64,000 nt of DNA from Siphonodentalium dalli (GCA_032622095.1 CP136062.1:136070960-136134959); one strand, 5' to 3'. Counted from the first letter of the stretch, positions 21,600 to 34,846 are shown. The notes: generated from the sequence alone by a model not told the origin. Numbers and translations: made by a program.

Positions 21600-24175
21600 A
21601 ATAAACTAATTTGAAGAACTAAGTCAGCTTTTGGTGAAATTCCGTTGTTGATGTTGTAACTGTATGCTATGGGAATCATCGGATCGGATTGTGCATCATT
21701 AAGCATATCGGGGTCGCACTATATATGGACATGTCGCCTGTCTCTGTACCACCGGATTATTGTTTACACGTTTTGCTACAAGTTGGGCCGATATCTCAAA
21801 ACGTAAAATGGTGCCGTAAATTCACATGCATTTTCCCGCAAAGTGCATATCCATAGGTATAACCTCTGATAAAATATGGTCGCCAAAATCCCAACAACTT
21901 GTTTTGTGAGATGAAATGATTCGTCTCCACATCTATAGAGACAATTCTTAGAAGGCGATACTGACTGAACGAGTATTGAGTTATCAATGTGTACAAATTA
22001 CTGTTGGTGGTAAAACATCGCAGACAAAATGGCCACACTGGAGGGCAAAATGGTCACCAAAGTACATTTTTGGTGTTTTTCTTCAAAGTTTCAATTTGGA
22101 ATTTTGTTCCAAATCGGTCTGTCATTTTATAAGGAACCGGAGTGTGAACATCTTTGCTAAATGACAGGAGGACATCATGGATGGAACTTTAAGACAGAGA
22201 ATCAACGATGAAATCAGTTCATACCACGAATACGCTTGCTATGTTGCATCAAAATCCATAATTTGTCATACTAAAATAAGCTCTTAATTGATATACCTAA
22301 TCAGCCAGTATTTGAACTCCACGAGCGCTATACCAGCGTTTCCTGGCATACAATCACATTTTGGTACTGTCGAAAGTGGCATATGTATCAGCATATGATT
22401 AGTGTTTTGTCTAGCCAAATTTGACAATGAAAAAAAAAATGTACACCGATTCCACCACTATATAGACATACGCGCAATACATAATGGCAATTTTCGCTCA
22501 AATTGCGACCATTTTATCCGCCATTTGAATTTACCCATATATAAAAGATATAGTTGTCAACGGATATATATACAACCTGGTATACATGTCCAACACAAAT
22601 GGATGCAAAGCGAGCAGTTTTCTGCGTAGTTACTGGGCAACATCAATGCATACTGGATAACATTAGGAGAAAAACAGACGTTTCCACTAAAATGGTTGCC
22701 ATGGTATCCATGTCCATTTCCAACTTGAAGTGACATCCAAATTGTCTTGTACATGTGTGCCAAGATTGGCGCTTTTATCGTAAAATGCACGATTTTTCAT
22801 CTATCCACCACACTGTATAGTAACACACGTTTCAATTTACAGGACTAATATAAATTATTATGTGCAATTGTTCATTTTATTTCAGTGTCTAATAATTTAA
22901 GTACATGCAAGGTTTGTAATCCAATTTTTTCGTTAAATAAGCGAGTGAGTCGGACGTAAGTTTTAATTGTAAAGGGATAATCCTCTTTTCTATTCTTTGC
23001 TATTTAAAATATTTTCCTTCGTATTAAGAAAACAAAATTAAATGGTCACGTAAAGTCAATATTTTCCAATTGTGGCTCTTTAAGATTTTCTAATACTGAT
23101 AATGTAATTGATGTAAAAAAAAATGTCCAAAACTCTATGATTGTGTAGTTTTATATACGAGTTAAAAGATAACAATGATGAAATTTAAAAGTTATAATAT
23201 AGACTAAAAACGGGATGTTCGTAAAAATAAAATTTACCTGTTTAATGTTTAAGTCCAAATTAAACTTATCTTCTAGTTAGAAAATTTTCCTAATGCGAAC
23301 CGCTGGGTACAAGAGGAAGCAGCTAGCGCACACGGTGACTATTTATGTTTGTCACAAAAATAAACCCATCTTTCTATGTCTTCAACTCTGGGTTTGTAGA
23401 GCGCGTGTGGCCAGAGCGATATCAAATTCCGGAAGGAAACCGGGCGACAGAACCATTAATATATCTAAACCGTTCGCGCCTCCCACACAAACACCTTAGA
23501 GCACGTGCTCCTACACACTATAGCGACTGCGCTGGTATCATTCATATAGAATTTAGCAATGCATCTCGAATCAATATGGTGCTGACCAATATTTACCGGG
23601 AATCACGGACAACAGAGTATTCTCATATTATAGTCAGTGTAGCAGCCACGCATCGAACGAATTTATACAAGCTAATTCAAAGATCTAGATTTTCAGCCCC
23701 ATGCTTATGCATATGATAACATAATTTTAATTTCCTGACATTCGAGGGCTGGTACATGTACACGGATTTCGCTTTCATATATTCCAGGAATCAAAATATG
23801 TCGATAAATCATGAAATAATTATATACTGACTTGATATACACCCGAAAGACTTATAGAAGCGAAAGATAGTATTGCGTCAAAGCGAACAGCGGGTCCCGT
23901 TTCCTTTGCGGTGTGTAACAATAAGGGCGTTCTCTATAAGAATAAAGAGCGTTAGTCTCAATTCCCCACTGACTAAAATGTATACTCAACAAGTTTAGTG
24001 ATCAAGTGTTGAGCGAATTATATTCAGCTGTTGAGTAGCGAGTATAATAAACAAGGAAGATGAGGATATCTGTTTGGGATTTAATCAATGCGTCGATTAA
24101 AATAATGGGTAAATTATAAGAACACGGGGTATGGTCAGATGGTCGCCGTTGGGGTGTTAATATTATAAAACAACT
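21600..24175. other. No gene recognised
   Basis: AT-rich sequence with short frames. The frames around 23293-23716 overlap each other in different phases and have no family signal. A minus-strand frame at 21796-22038 has an acceptor-like site but nothing else. Confidence 0.35.
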
Positions 24176-24179
24176 TCAC

Positions 24180-24320
24180 CCCTTTGAACTAGTGCCAAAT
24201 TCCCAAGTCGGGTAAAATAAATTTTGCACCTCACCACCCTTGTGTTTCCATGCAGCTGTTGGAAATTTTACAACCTGACAATGATTGGAAAATTTCCCAA
24301 ATGATGCACACTTTTGTCGG
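24180..24320 (-). repeat. GGAAATTTCC-type dispersed repeat, short copy
   Basis: Contains 'gttggaaattttacaacctgacaatgattggaaaatttccc', in keeping with the 30 kb block. Confidence 0.45.
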
Positions 24321-24692
24321 AAAAAATGGGATACAACATATTTCACTCTAGACAAAATCTTCTCGGTCCACAAAGCTTTGGGATATCGGTTGGGTTGATG
24401 CTGTTTTGGACCGAGTCCCGTCTATAGTTTATACTCTTCTATAACAGACGTCACGCCCAGAATCGTGGATGGGAGTTTTATTACATATCTATCAACGTAA
24501 TTCGCATGATCGCACGAGTTTCCAGGCGTGTGATAATTCTCAGAATCGCACTAGTGCAATCTGTCGACGGAACTATTTCATTCAGTGTTAAAACTCAATT
24601 AAATTCACATTTTCTGTACCGGAGATGTACGACTGCATGTGAGTCAACTTACTATGATACGGAGATATGTAATAAAAATAGAACCGCATGAG

Positions 24693-24825
24693 TGTCTGGA
24701 TTTTGACGAATTATCACTCTCGATTTGTTGGCGGAACGCGATACCTCTCGTGCGGGACGCAGTCCCGCACACGAGGTATCGCTCCGCCAACAAATCTCGT
24801 GCGATTATTTCGTCAAAATCCAGAC
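24693..24825. repeat. Long hairpin
   Basis: Arms of ~55-60 bp run from GTCTGGATTTTGACGAA to TTCGTCAAAATCCAGAC, with the apex GTGCGGGACGCAGTCCCGCAC. Near-perfect pairing. Open frames on both strands here mirror one another. Confidence 0.9.
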
Positions 24826-24899
24826 GCTATGCGTTTCTATCTATATCTTGCAATAGTATGTCTTCGGATTAGGTCAAACGGACTCGTTATGTATATGTA

Positions 24900-27430
24900 A
24901 ATATAGGGCAGCCTTTCCCAAGCATGATGAGATGAAGTCCGTTGAATATCAAAGCAACGAGATTTATAAGTAAACAAAGTCTTGTTTTCCATCGATTTGT
25001 CGCGCTATATATGTAAACAAAATATTAAACGATCGTATCACCACTTTACCTTTTTGAATCACGGTAAATTATATATCATTTTGAAGACCGATTAATCGCG
25101 GAAATACCGGATGATTAATCACTTTCAGGAGTTCACATGTAAATGTACATGTAGTAAGTCTTTTCATTGAAACGACGAGACTCGGTCCAAAACAGCATCA
25201 TCCCAGCCGATATCACAAACTGTCGTGGATCCAGAATACTTGGTCTAATTTCACACTGAATAATGTTTGGCAAAATCAGACCGTTGGAACACTTCAAGCA
25301 GAAATTCCCAATCAATTTTGTGTCAGGAATGAATTGTTCATGTGTTGGGATATTATACACAGCATTATAAGTGTACTATCGCCACGCCCCTATGTGGCTG
25401 ATATATCATGGTAAATATAGAACTATATATATAGGCATTTGTTCATTAATTAAGTGATGTCCCAGCACGGATGTAATTCAGGAAATCCGATGGCAGTTAC
25501 CGACGAATATATGTCAAATTATCGTTGTTGGACTAATGGGGTAATGGGAAGGAGTCATATATAGTCACACATTAAGTGTCATTCGATATCAAGTGATGGA
25601 TATATATGATCAATATATATATACACCCACGCGTTGAAGCAAGTGCAGTTTGATTAACTTAATTTTAAATTCTCGCGCCATCCTTTTTGTTCCAACATCA
25701 TCTTGCGAGGGCCAAGAAGAAGACGCTCAAACATTGTCATGCTTTTCACGCACACCACGTTTCATTAACTTGTCCATCATTGAGTAGTGCAAAAATGAAA
25801 TCAATCAATCACTATAGCTAACTACATTCAAAATTATATGAATAATTCTCTGATTGAAATTGAAAAGCTGGAGACCAATCGAGATTGCCAATATTTTTTT
25901 CAGACTTTCCAACATAATTGAAAAAAATGGAGATATCATGCAGTCGAAATGTTCTGACACCGTATCGTGGGTTGACCTTTCTGTAATATATAGCGTCGAG
26001 TGTTTTATGACCTGTTGCTCTCAATTTTAAAAGTTCTACTTCACCTGTCCGGTCAATATTAATGGATTCGAACAAACTAAATCAAATGAACCGTAACGCC
26101 TGGTAAAGCAGTGTACGAATGCTTGGTATAATTCGCAACCAACAACTTACTGTATATATAGTATCGCAGTTTGAATAACGGAACAGTTTGCGAAAAGTTC
26201 AGAACTCAAACAAAAAATGCCAGTGATGCGTAATATAAGAGCACCGTGAATTCCGTTACTTATTCCTTATTCCTTATTCGAACAATTTGGGAAAATGTGG
26301 CAAATGACTATGGCAAACGTCTTCAGTAAGGTGGGACGAAATTTCCTGCGAAAAATAAATACGGGTCAAAAGTTAAAATATGCCTCGATAATAGGAAAAG
26401 TCCAAAAATAACCGTAAATTGTCCGAAACAAGTTCGGGGCCATAAACGGCCAAAAAATTTGGTCCGAATTTTTTTGGGTCGAATCCAAAAAGGTCACCTG
26501 GGTCGAACTTTTTAAGCAGAATTTGTTTTTGAATATGGCATTTATCCGAATAAGTAGGCCAACGGGTTCACAAATGTGATATACAAACGGAAATGATCTT
26601 CCACCTCGATCCAGGAAAATCACTGGTAAACAGAACTTATTATCTGACGGATGGGGAATACATTTAGTACACAAAGGGTTAAACGGAAACTAGTCCGTTC
26701 CTTCGTTGACCCCTGAAGAAATTTCCATGCATTCTTTAATCGTCGCGGTACTTGTATCTTGAAGAGAAAACGGTCTGAAACATACTAACAAATCCAAGCG
26801 ATTCGGCGAAAAGAAATGATATAGAACATTGCCGAAGATAGTAACAAATAATAAAGGCTGTAAACATTGCCATTAATGGTCGACTAAATGGGCAATAATT
26901 GTCGTCATTGCTGGCAATGCCATGCCAGCAGTGATCCACCTATGGGCCATTACAGGCTGTCGTTAAAACGCCATGATAAGCACTTTACAGGCAACATCGA
27001 TTTTTATCGAAAATATCCAAAGACTCATCTTGTTCGGTCATTTGCAAACGATTAATTGCACATAAATTATTGAACTCTGATCGTATATCTGGTGAAGCAA
27101 GCGCATGCATTTGAGAAATTAACGAACTCTCATACTGAGTCCGTGCCTCCATTTCATGATCGCCATCACTACTATCATTAAAATATTCAGCTTCATAAGT
27201 TAAAAATACAGAGCTTCAGTGTTATTGGCAATGCAAATATCATTTGTATCATTTGGATAATTATAAGCATTACTTTATCGTGGTCATTGCTATCTCTATC
27301 ACCGTAAGCAAGTCAAAGAAACAACAGGGAAAAAAAACAACAACAACACAAACAGGAGCATCATCATCAACATCGCTTTGTCCTATATATCATAGTAGGC
27401 CCAGTTGACAAGACTTGCTGACAGCATTGT
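24900..27430. other. No gene recognised
   Basis: No supported gene or obvious repeat copy. Short frames without domains. Confidence 0.35.
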
Positions 27431-27437
27431 ACCCGCT

Positions 27438-28112
27438 GGCCTTGAAATAGTGTGTCTGTCATGTGTAGATTGAGGTCTACAGCGAGGGAATTAATGACGT
27501 TATCCCGCACAGAAGGATAGCGTCACCAAATTCACCATCTTTGAACCTCATTCAGATGAGGCCTCAACTGCTATGGAAGACCGTATAGGATCAGATTGAA
27601 ATTCCCAATTGAAGTTGGTGATGTTCATCCATTAGTCACGTCGATTATGTCTTTTATCTTCTGCAAATTAGGGGATATAGAAACTGAACAGAAGGGAAAG
27701 GTAACTAAAAACAATGTTAATTTGAGACTATAGATACTTCACAGAATATGAGGCCAAAGCAGAATGAGGTCACCAGAGGGTGAAGTTGGTGATGCTATCC
27801 CGGTGTGCGGGATAGTATCACTAAGTTCACCCTCTGGGGGACCTCATTCTGCTAATAACAGACACACTATTTGCAGGCTTGCTTGAGCCCATGTGATTCC
27901 TGAACCTGTATAACAAGAAAGTGACTGGACAAAGTAACTAAAATAATGTTGATTTGATACTAGAAACTTCCCAGTAAGATGAGATCTAAGCAGCATGAGG
28001 TTCCTAGAGGGTGACTTTATTGATGCTAGCCCGCTGTGCGGGGTAGCGTCACTAAATTCACCTCCATCCAGGGACCTCATTCCGCAGATGACAGACACAC
28101 TATCTCAAGCCA
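27438..28112. mobile_element. TIR element made of tandem ~231 bp hairpin units
   Basis: The ends are inverted repeats of ~25 bp (GGCCTTGAAATAGTGTGTCT against AGACACACTATCTCAAGCC), and a third partial copy sits internally near 27862-27900. Two tandem units each begin 'aactaaaa.aatgttaattt' and contain a hairpin with GCAGAATGAGGT arms (27759-27852 and 27990-28085). The first 120 bp holds a decayed third hairpin half. No transposase. Decayed relatives lie at 7390-7745. Confidence 0.7.
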
Positions 28113-28548
28113 TGTATATGATACCCGCTAACAAATTAATGATATTGATTATTCCATCTGATATACCAGATATGGTCATTCCACACTGATATAATTATGA
28201 CATCGCGTATACTCTTCATCTGCTGCGGTTAATTGACTTTTCTAATCCAAAAACTAGAAGTTTATGGTGAAATAAATTATATTCGTAATCTGGTTGCAAG
28301 CTTTCAGTGTCATTTCCGGTAAACCATGTAGGTCGCTCTTGACTGCATAATAGGAACACCTCCACTGAATTTGCCATTGATTGGTCCATTTAAATCCATA
28401 GAACGCGGGTAGTCCCGCCCATTCTGCGTCTAAAATCACTTATTGCAACACATGATATCCTATGAAATAGATTGTTATAATTGTGGCCATATAATTTAGA
28501 AAGATAAATTTTGCAATAAGTTACAGGGAAAATATGCCCATATATGGA

Positions 28549-28640
28549 AACAAGAAAACCATAGTCAGAAATGGTAACGCCCACAAGATAATATTATTAT
28601 ATAATTATAAATATAATATAAAATATATTGGTTTCATGAA
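28549..28640 (-). repeat. Dispersed repeat R1, copy 3 (signal-peptide block only)
   Basis: Minus-strand relative of 1439-1548: 'ggtttcatgaaaccaatata'-type start, TATA-rich centre, then the frame LPFLTMVFL. The ATG of the other copies is replaced here. Confidence 0.6.
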
Positions 28641-28649
28641 TGCGACACT

Positions 28650-29150
28650 AATAAAATAACTAATCCTTCAAATTATTACAACAACTATGGCTTATCACTG
28701 AAGGTTTCTCATTCATCACACCAGAAAGCCTCTCAATGCAGACAAAAAATCTACTAATCGGATTAAATTCGCCCCGATACTTTGCAAAACGACATTTAGT
28801 CTACTTTCTAACTGAGATATACGTCATCAGCAATGTTAGCTGTTATATTATGCATTGTGTTCCCGAAATAAAACCTTCAAGAGTGGCCTAGCAATTGTTC
28901 AGACCTAAATATCGAAAGCAATTAACGCGGTCATAAAAGTTACATACTGCAACAATGAGACATTCGCGAAGATACATCCGCGAATACATACATCCTGCAA
29001 AAAGTCTAACCGGTACGCAATATAGCGAGTACGTTATAAATATAGTTACCCCATACCTCCTATATTTTTTTTATAACTTGTATTCGTCAAAAATAACACA
29101 AGTAACGATTTATATACTATAATAATTATACGGTATCTATCATATCGTCA
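28650..29150. other. No gene recognised
   Basis: Nothing supported beyond AT-rich sequence. Confidence 0.35.
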
Positions 29151-29154
29151 TCAG

Positions 29155-29395
29155 GGCAGTCGGTAGCCGAGATGTAGCGTACTGGTCTCTCTTGCTGGCG
29201 GACCGGGGATCTAAACCTGTTCAGAGTATTCTGACATTAATCCGAACTCGGTCAGATACCAAGTTTGTCAGGCTGAAAAGTCTCATTCGAGATCATTGAA
29301 TAAAGATCCGAATGCAAAATCCCGACTCCCCCATGTATGTTGTTGTGGGTGCAGACTCCCCCGGTGCAGTATACGCTATCCGAACTGGCGAGGAC
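29155..29395 (+). mobile_element. tRNA-derived SINE-like element
   Basis: The head reads GTCGGTAGCCGAGATGTAGC (box A-like), then GTACTGGTCTCTC and GGACCGGGGATCTAAACC (box B-like with changes). It is followed by a tRNA-unrelated body with 'ccgaactcggtcagatacc'. The layout fits tRNA-headed SINEs of molluscs. Box B is degenerate, so it is probably not active. The 3' boundary is uncertain. Confidence 0.55.
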
Positions 29396-30109
29396 ATTAA
29401 TAGAGACCTTTCGCATCCTCACGTTTACGATTACGAATACGGATAGCTATTCGTAGTCGTAAGTCTATCCGTATGGCCAAAAAGTCCTTTCGCAAAACGA
29501 CGACGCATAAGGGTTTTGACGAACACGTACCATCATTATTTCGTACCATTTTTACAACTCAAAGCGTGTGTTTGGTATACAGTCCCTTAATACTTCACTT
29601 ATCGTCTCATTTGCAACAATGCGATAATCATGACTTGTTTATATTGTCAATAATTCGACCAGTCACAACGTACGACCCGGGATTCTCGTGATATATTATG
29701 GCAATACAGGTATAAATGCCAGGTCATATGTGGTGGAAATTCAGTTCGTTGTTATCATGGATGACCTGATAGACGTTATGCTGATGGGGGAAGAGGGGTT
29801 CCCAAATTTGGACCTCACATCAACCACGACGCCACCACTTCAAGACCCTTTCAGTCCGCAATTTCATTTCAATGCGATTTCGGCAGGAAGTCAGTCTTGC
29901 CATATTATGCCATCCCCCACAATTTACGACAGAATTATCCGTAATTGTCATCATTATTATGTAATATGTATGTGCAAGGACGTGGCTAGAGGGTTTCCGT
30001 TGGGGTGGGCACACGACTACGGACAATAGACCAGGACCCACCGGGTCGACCATGGTTGTTCGGCCCGGTGTGAGAAAATTGTGAAAACTAAACAAGAAAA
30101 TCGCAAAAT

Positions 30110-31020
30110 CCTAGCATAGACTGACCTCAAGCTTTCCTAGTGTTGGAAATTTCAAACCGCATACTCTCCCTTAGTTTGGAAATTTTCAGTCAACGATTTT
30201 AACCAAATGTAGTAAAATATTGTTTTCTTAAACTCATTAGCAGTTTTTTATTGGCCACGGGGAGGGACCAGGACACACCGGGCGAATTTTTTTTTTTAAA
30301 CGTGATCAAGAAAATCGCAAAATCCTGTCATCTAGACTAGCCTCAAGCATTCATAGAGTTGGAAATTTCCAACTGATGACAATTCCAGTGACAATTTTTA
30401 CCAAATGTAGGACAATATTATTTTCTTAAATTAACTAGAAGTTTTTGGCTGGCCACGGGGAGGGACCAGGACACAAGCTTTCCAAGTGTTGGAAATTTCC
30501 AACCTGACACCCCTAAGGTTGGAAAATTTCTAACTGATGGCCATTTCAGTCCAAATTTTTTATCAAAAAAAGGAAAATATGCAAATATTGGTCCAAAAAC
30601 AATAAATTCCCCACAATAAGTTGTTTGAAAATCAAACTACAAGAACATTTTCAACCTATTGTTGGTGTGAAATTTCCAACTAATGTTTTGGCAAGTCTGA
30701 AATTTCCAACTGTTGAAAATTTTGACCAAAGTTGGGGGGGGGGGTAAGCCACCAAACCTCCTCCCTGTCGCCACGTCTCTGTTCATGTCTGGAACTTCCA
30801 GAATTTTCGCGATAACCCTGTGCCAATGCATCATCCTATATATGCGAGTCTCATATAGTGAGCCTCACATATATCAGATAATTAATTGGCCTAAAAATAT
30901 TTGACTTGACTTTGTAAGAAGTGCATTCTCAGGTATGAAATTTCCAACTGTTGAAAATTTTGACCAAAGTTGGAGGGTGAGACACCCCCCCCCCCCCCCC
31001 CCGTCGCCACATCTCTGTGT
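30110..31020 (+). repeat. GGAAATTTCC-type dispersed repeat, main block
   Basis: Several imperfect repeats of 'ttggaaatttccaac', 'ggccacggggagggaccagga', 'accaaatgtaggacaatat' and a terminal G run plus 'gtcgccac.tctctgt'. At least three starts are visible (30137, 30360, 30485). It is interrupted by a MITE fragment at 30783-30935, after which the tail phrase 'gaaatttccaactgttgaaaattttgaccaaagttgg' is repeated. Copies lie at 8.2, 14.9 and 24.2 kb. Confidence 0.65.
30783..30935 (+). mobile_element. Fragment of the 19 kb MITE family
   Basis: Contains GTGCCAATGCAT, the ATATATGCGAGTC...GCCTCACATATAT hairpin, and the following 'attggcctaaaaatatttgacttgactttgtaag'. It lacks both TTAA termini. Confidence 0.65.
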
Positions 31021-32146
31021 ATGTGTATTGGAAATAAAATATCCTATCATATCCTATCCTATCCAGGCCTATCACCTCTTTGGGTTTAGGAAATCAGACA
31101 TAAGGTTGCTGTGCTCGCTGATGTGCATCACTTCTGATTTGGTCCTATCAAATCGAAACAAAGTTGACACGGTGATGTCGGTGGGTGTGCCAAATATTCT
31201 TTTAATACCACCAAATCCATGTCAGTCGTGTATTTTTGGCGACTGGTTTCATAGTGCACTTCTATATATTACTGCAAAGTGTTGTGTCGCAGCCAGCGAT
31301 TACTATCCGTTGTGAATAGCGATCTTATTTCGCGGGAAGCTCGAGATTCACGACGACGAAGTACAGTGATTGCCAATCTAAACAGCACACCGAGGTCGTA
31401 GCTCAATACAACTGGATGGTTTACATGATATACATATACAGTCTCGAACGGAGTAAAGTGATATATTGCAGAAAATAAATTTCAGGTGTTATTTGAGCTT
31501 ATTAGAAACCATGAAATCGTAACCGTTATTGCGGATAGTAAAATACGACAACGATAAGAAAGTATACAAATGTTGGTGACGTAGTACCCTATCCGTATCC
31601 GTAATCGTAAACGTGAGTTTTGCGAAAGGTCTCTAATAACTGATCAGTGTATGCGTACACGCATCGATCGGAGTGTGTGTGTGGGTGGGTTGGGGGGGGT
31701 GGGTGTGTCTGTGTCTGTGTCACGCGGCCCACGTGTTAAAGAACGCTGCATGGAGACACAACTGAAGTTACTCGAGCTACCTGGACATCCGCATAAGCTT
31801 CAGTAAATTGAAGACGTCGGAATAATATGTATCTAGCAGAAAATATGCAACGTCAGACATTGTTGAATACTCGTTTCTTCTTATCGAAGTTGTTACCTGT
31901 TTATGGTTGTTTCCCTATATTTTGATTTGTCGTATTATTTCGTGTAAAACAGTTTGATGTACAATTACCGAAATTAAATTACAGCTCATGCAAATGATAT
32001 CTGATGTCTTGATTATATTACTAATCTTGGAAATGTATACTCAAAAAACATTGGATGTCACCCTTTGTGTTATATTATGGGAATAGGACATTAATCTTCG
32101 TTCTACTACAATTTCCTAAAATAACTTTCATCGTGTTAAACCCGAA

Positions 32147-32269
32147 ATGCCTTGTCCGCGAAATATCCCCATAGCTCCTGTCATTTCTCCAGAACAGCGA
32201 TACGTTTTACACCCGGAGGGCGCAATAATTGCACGATCGAGGGAGCGCGTGTCCCGGTGTGGCTATTGA
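32147..32269 (+). CDS. Small ORF of the element (40 codons), hypothetical
   Basis: ATG at 32147 opens MPCPRNIPIAPVISPEQRYV and ends after SRCGY. The composition is more protein-like than its AT-rich surroundings. An identical copy sits at 36316-36438. Identity reflects recent duplication, so it is not evidence of selection. No family recognised. Confidence 0.25.
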   Translation: MPCPRNIPIAPVISPEQRYVLHPEGAIIARSRERVSRCGY

Positions 32270-32838
32270 CTAATTTGGTTTATATCGCGTGGTGATCACT
32301 GTTGTCGCCATTTTGACGAAATGTTTGGTATAATTTGACACTCCCCGTTGACTTATAAATTGTTCTTCGGCTGCTAAATCTCCGATGGACCATGCATGGA
32401 GTGGCAATGTTGGCGCTTTGGAGGAGCTGGTGAAATATTGCATCTCTTGATGTGAGAAGAATAGATGTCTCGTTGGATTCACTTCTAAAAATAGAATCTT
32501 GGGGGTCTAAAATTGGCTGTACTAAAATATTCCCAAAATAACAAAACCCAAAAAAAAATTTCAAAACTTCAAAAATTTATTTTTTCCAAAAATTATTTTT
32601 TCCAAAAAATTTAAAAATTTCCAAACTTCCAAATTATCAAAACCCCAAAATTTCCAAACTTCCAAATTATCAAAACCCCCAAAATTATTTCTCTAAAAAA
32701 AAAGTTTAAATAAAAAATCTATAACGAGTTTTCGGTTTCTGATAATCTCGATATTAAAATGTCGAATGTTAAATTATTTGCGCGTAATATCTTTCGTAAT
32801 ATTTTTTGTTCAAATATTTTTCATGAAATTATTAATCG

Positions 32839-33066
32839 ATGTTTAGAAATAGCTTTATTGGACATTGTGACCATCGATATGAATGCATACATTCCAGTGT
32901 TTTATCGGACGCAGTTCATATAATTGTCATACCTGAAAATAGACACTATTACTTTTACATAAATAATAAAGAGCGTTTATTCTTTACACTCTCTCTATCC
33001 CATATGACAGGTGTGTATTATCGTGAATTATTGGAAGTTTTGAGATGTACTATGTTCAATCCCTAA
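32839..33066 (+). CDS. 75-codon ORF of the element, copy 1 (hypothetical)
   Basis: The frame opens MFRNSFIGHCDHRYECIHSS and contains VIPENRHYYFYINNKERLFF. It is repeated without change at 37008 and (inverted) at 46160. An overlapping 54-codon frame starts at 32759 (MSNVKLFARNIF). Function unknown. Which frame, if either, is used cannot be told. Confidence 0.25.
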   Translation: MFRNSFIGHCDHRYECIHSSVLSDAVHIIVIPENRHYYFYINNKERLFFTLSLSHMTGVYYRELLEVLRCTMFNP

Positions 33067-34207
33067 CGGTCGAAAATTGTAATGTGAAATTACAACCCTC
33101 CAGAATGAATTGTCATATTCGCTGTACACGCAATCACACGCGACATTGGTGGTAACAATGTGTCTTTCACACCTTTGCTTTACCAAATGAATTATATTAT
33201 TTCCCCGGTCACAGTTATATGCTATTCAGAAAACATATCGATTTAATGTCTGAACAAACGAGTTAGTATCAATTAAGGTTGATAAACTGTGTCATTCACA
33301 CGATAATTAGTTAGCCAAAACATGCATACATATTACGTCAGGTCGTGAGACACTCAATTATAGAAATTGCTTTGATGACATTGTTATAACAACATTACGT
33401 AATAACCCCTTATCACTCCATTCACACTTACGACCATTTTGTATGCCGAAAACTCCAGGTAGCACCGATGATGTAACATTATATCACTGCTATTGTACCA
33501 ATGATAGGTTCAGACATGTTTGATGTTTAGAGAAATAGATAATCTGCAGGTGTTCTCAGCGGGGGGGAACACAGGGTTACGTAATAATAACCAGTTAAAC
33601 AACTAATGTTGCCTCGTCCGTACAAAACCAATTATCGGCCTATTCATACATTACGTTCATATATATAATCTTATATAATGTTACGTCATTCGTGCTTGCA
33701 TATGTTCGGGATTTTATGGTATAAAAATATAGCTTACTACTGCAATATATTATTTATAATAATTGGACTCATTGATCTCACGTGAATAATACTCTTAGTT
33801 GTTCCAATAAAATAGTTATCAAATTCGATCACCAATAGATTTGACTGTGGAATGTAATGACCTTTAACTTATTTATCGATCTAAAGGGACACTCATTATG
33901 AATGAATGTTAACAATACAAGCGCACGAATGAAGAGCGTTGAACATATACGAAATTACTACACGAATGAATTGAACCTTGAAATTTATATTTTCACATCT
34001 TACCAACAACAGCTACAGACATAATCATAGTATTATACTGTCTTGCATGTACACACGCTATGACATCATTAAAGGCAGACAATCCACTCACGGTGTGACA
34101 ACAGATACGGACATAGGCATAGTGTTATACAGTCTTCTATGTACCCACGCTATGACACCATTAACGTACATTGGATGTTAGGTATATGACTCTTGAGCAT
34201 GCACCAA

Positions 34208-34846
34208 TCAATGAGCAAATGAGCAAAAAATTGAGCAAATGAGCAAAAAATGAGCAAATGAGCAAGAAAATGAGCAAATGAGCAAGAAAATGAGCAAATG
34301 AGCAATAAAAATGAGCAAATGAGCATAAAAATGAGCAAATGAGCAATAAAATGAGCAAATGAGCAAGAAAATGAGCAAATGAGCAATAAAAATGAGCAAA
34401 TGAGCAAATAAATGAGCAAATGAGCAAGAAAATGAGCAAATGAGCAATAAAAATGAGCAAATGAGCAAATAAATGAGCAAATGAGCAAGAAAATGAGCAA
34501 ATGAGCAAGAAAATGAGCAAATGAGCAATAAAAATGAGCAAATGAGCAAATAAATGAGCAAATGAGCAATAAAAATGAGCAAATGAGCAAATAAATGAGC
34601 AAATGAGTAAGAAAATGAGCAAATGAGCAATAAAAATGAGCAAATGAGCAAATAAATGAGCAAATGAGCAAGAAAATGAGCAAATAAGCAAGAAAATGAG
34701 CAATAAAAATGAGCAAATGAGCAAATAAATGAACCAAATGAGCAAGAAAATGAGCAAATGAGCAATAAAAATGAGCAAATGAGCAAATAAATGAGCAAAT
34801 AAGCAAAAAAATGAGCAATAAAATGAGCAAATGAGCAAAAAAATGG
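34208..34846 (+). repeat. TGAGCAAA minisatellite, copy 1
   Basis: Alternating TGAGCAAA and TGAGCAA(G/T)AAA(A) units without a stop on the minus strand. The minus-strand frames of 196-286 codons (repeated LLICSF/FAHF) result from the repeat. Copies at 38385-39035 and 44370-45018 differ in unit number. Confidence 0.95.

Larger units (their letters stand above)
29403..31643. mobile_element. Possible composite element with ~50 bp inverted ends
   Basis: AGAGACCTTTCGCATCCTCA and the following CGTTTACGATTACGAATACG (29410-29450) match the complement of 31590-31636 in order. Between them lie the GGAAATTTCC block, a MITE fragment and unassigned frames. This could be a 2.2 kb non-autonomous element with nested insertions, or two separate inverted copies of a small repeat. 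Confidence 0.35.

Noticed and set aside
23293-23716. Protein-coding gene at 23.3-23.7 kb
   Set aside because: Two overlapping frames in different phases, without splice sites or a recognisable motif.
24506-24900. Overlapping frames around 24.6-24.9 kb
   Set aside because: Largely produced by the hairpin at 24693-24825; no domain or splice evidence.
29155-29230. Functional tRNA gene
   Set aside because: Box A/B-like segments are present, but box B is degenerate and no clover-leaf arms pair properly; a tRNA-derived SINE explains it better.
29688-30029. 113-codon frame at 29.7-30.0 kb
   Set aside because: It lies between a SINE-like element and a dispersed repeat, the opposite strand is also open, and no motif or splice pair supports it.
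32270-32564. Minus-strand frames of 70 and 94 codons (also near 36.45-36.73 kb)
   Set aside because: They overlap in different phases, run into the A/T tract, and their conservation reflects duplication only.
34208-34846. CRISPR-like array
   Set aside because: The repeats have no unique spacers and the context is eukaryotic; it is a minisatellite.
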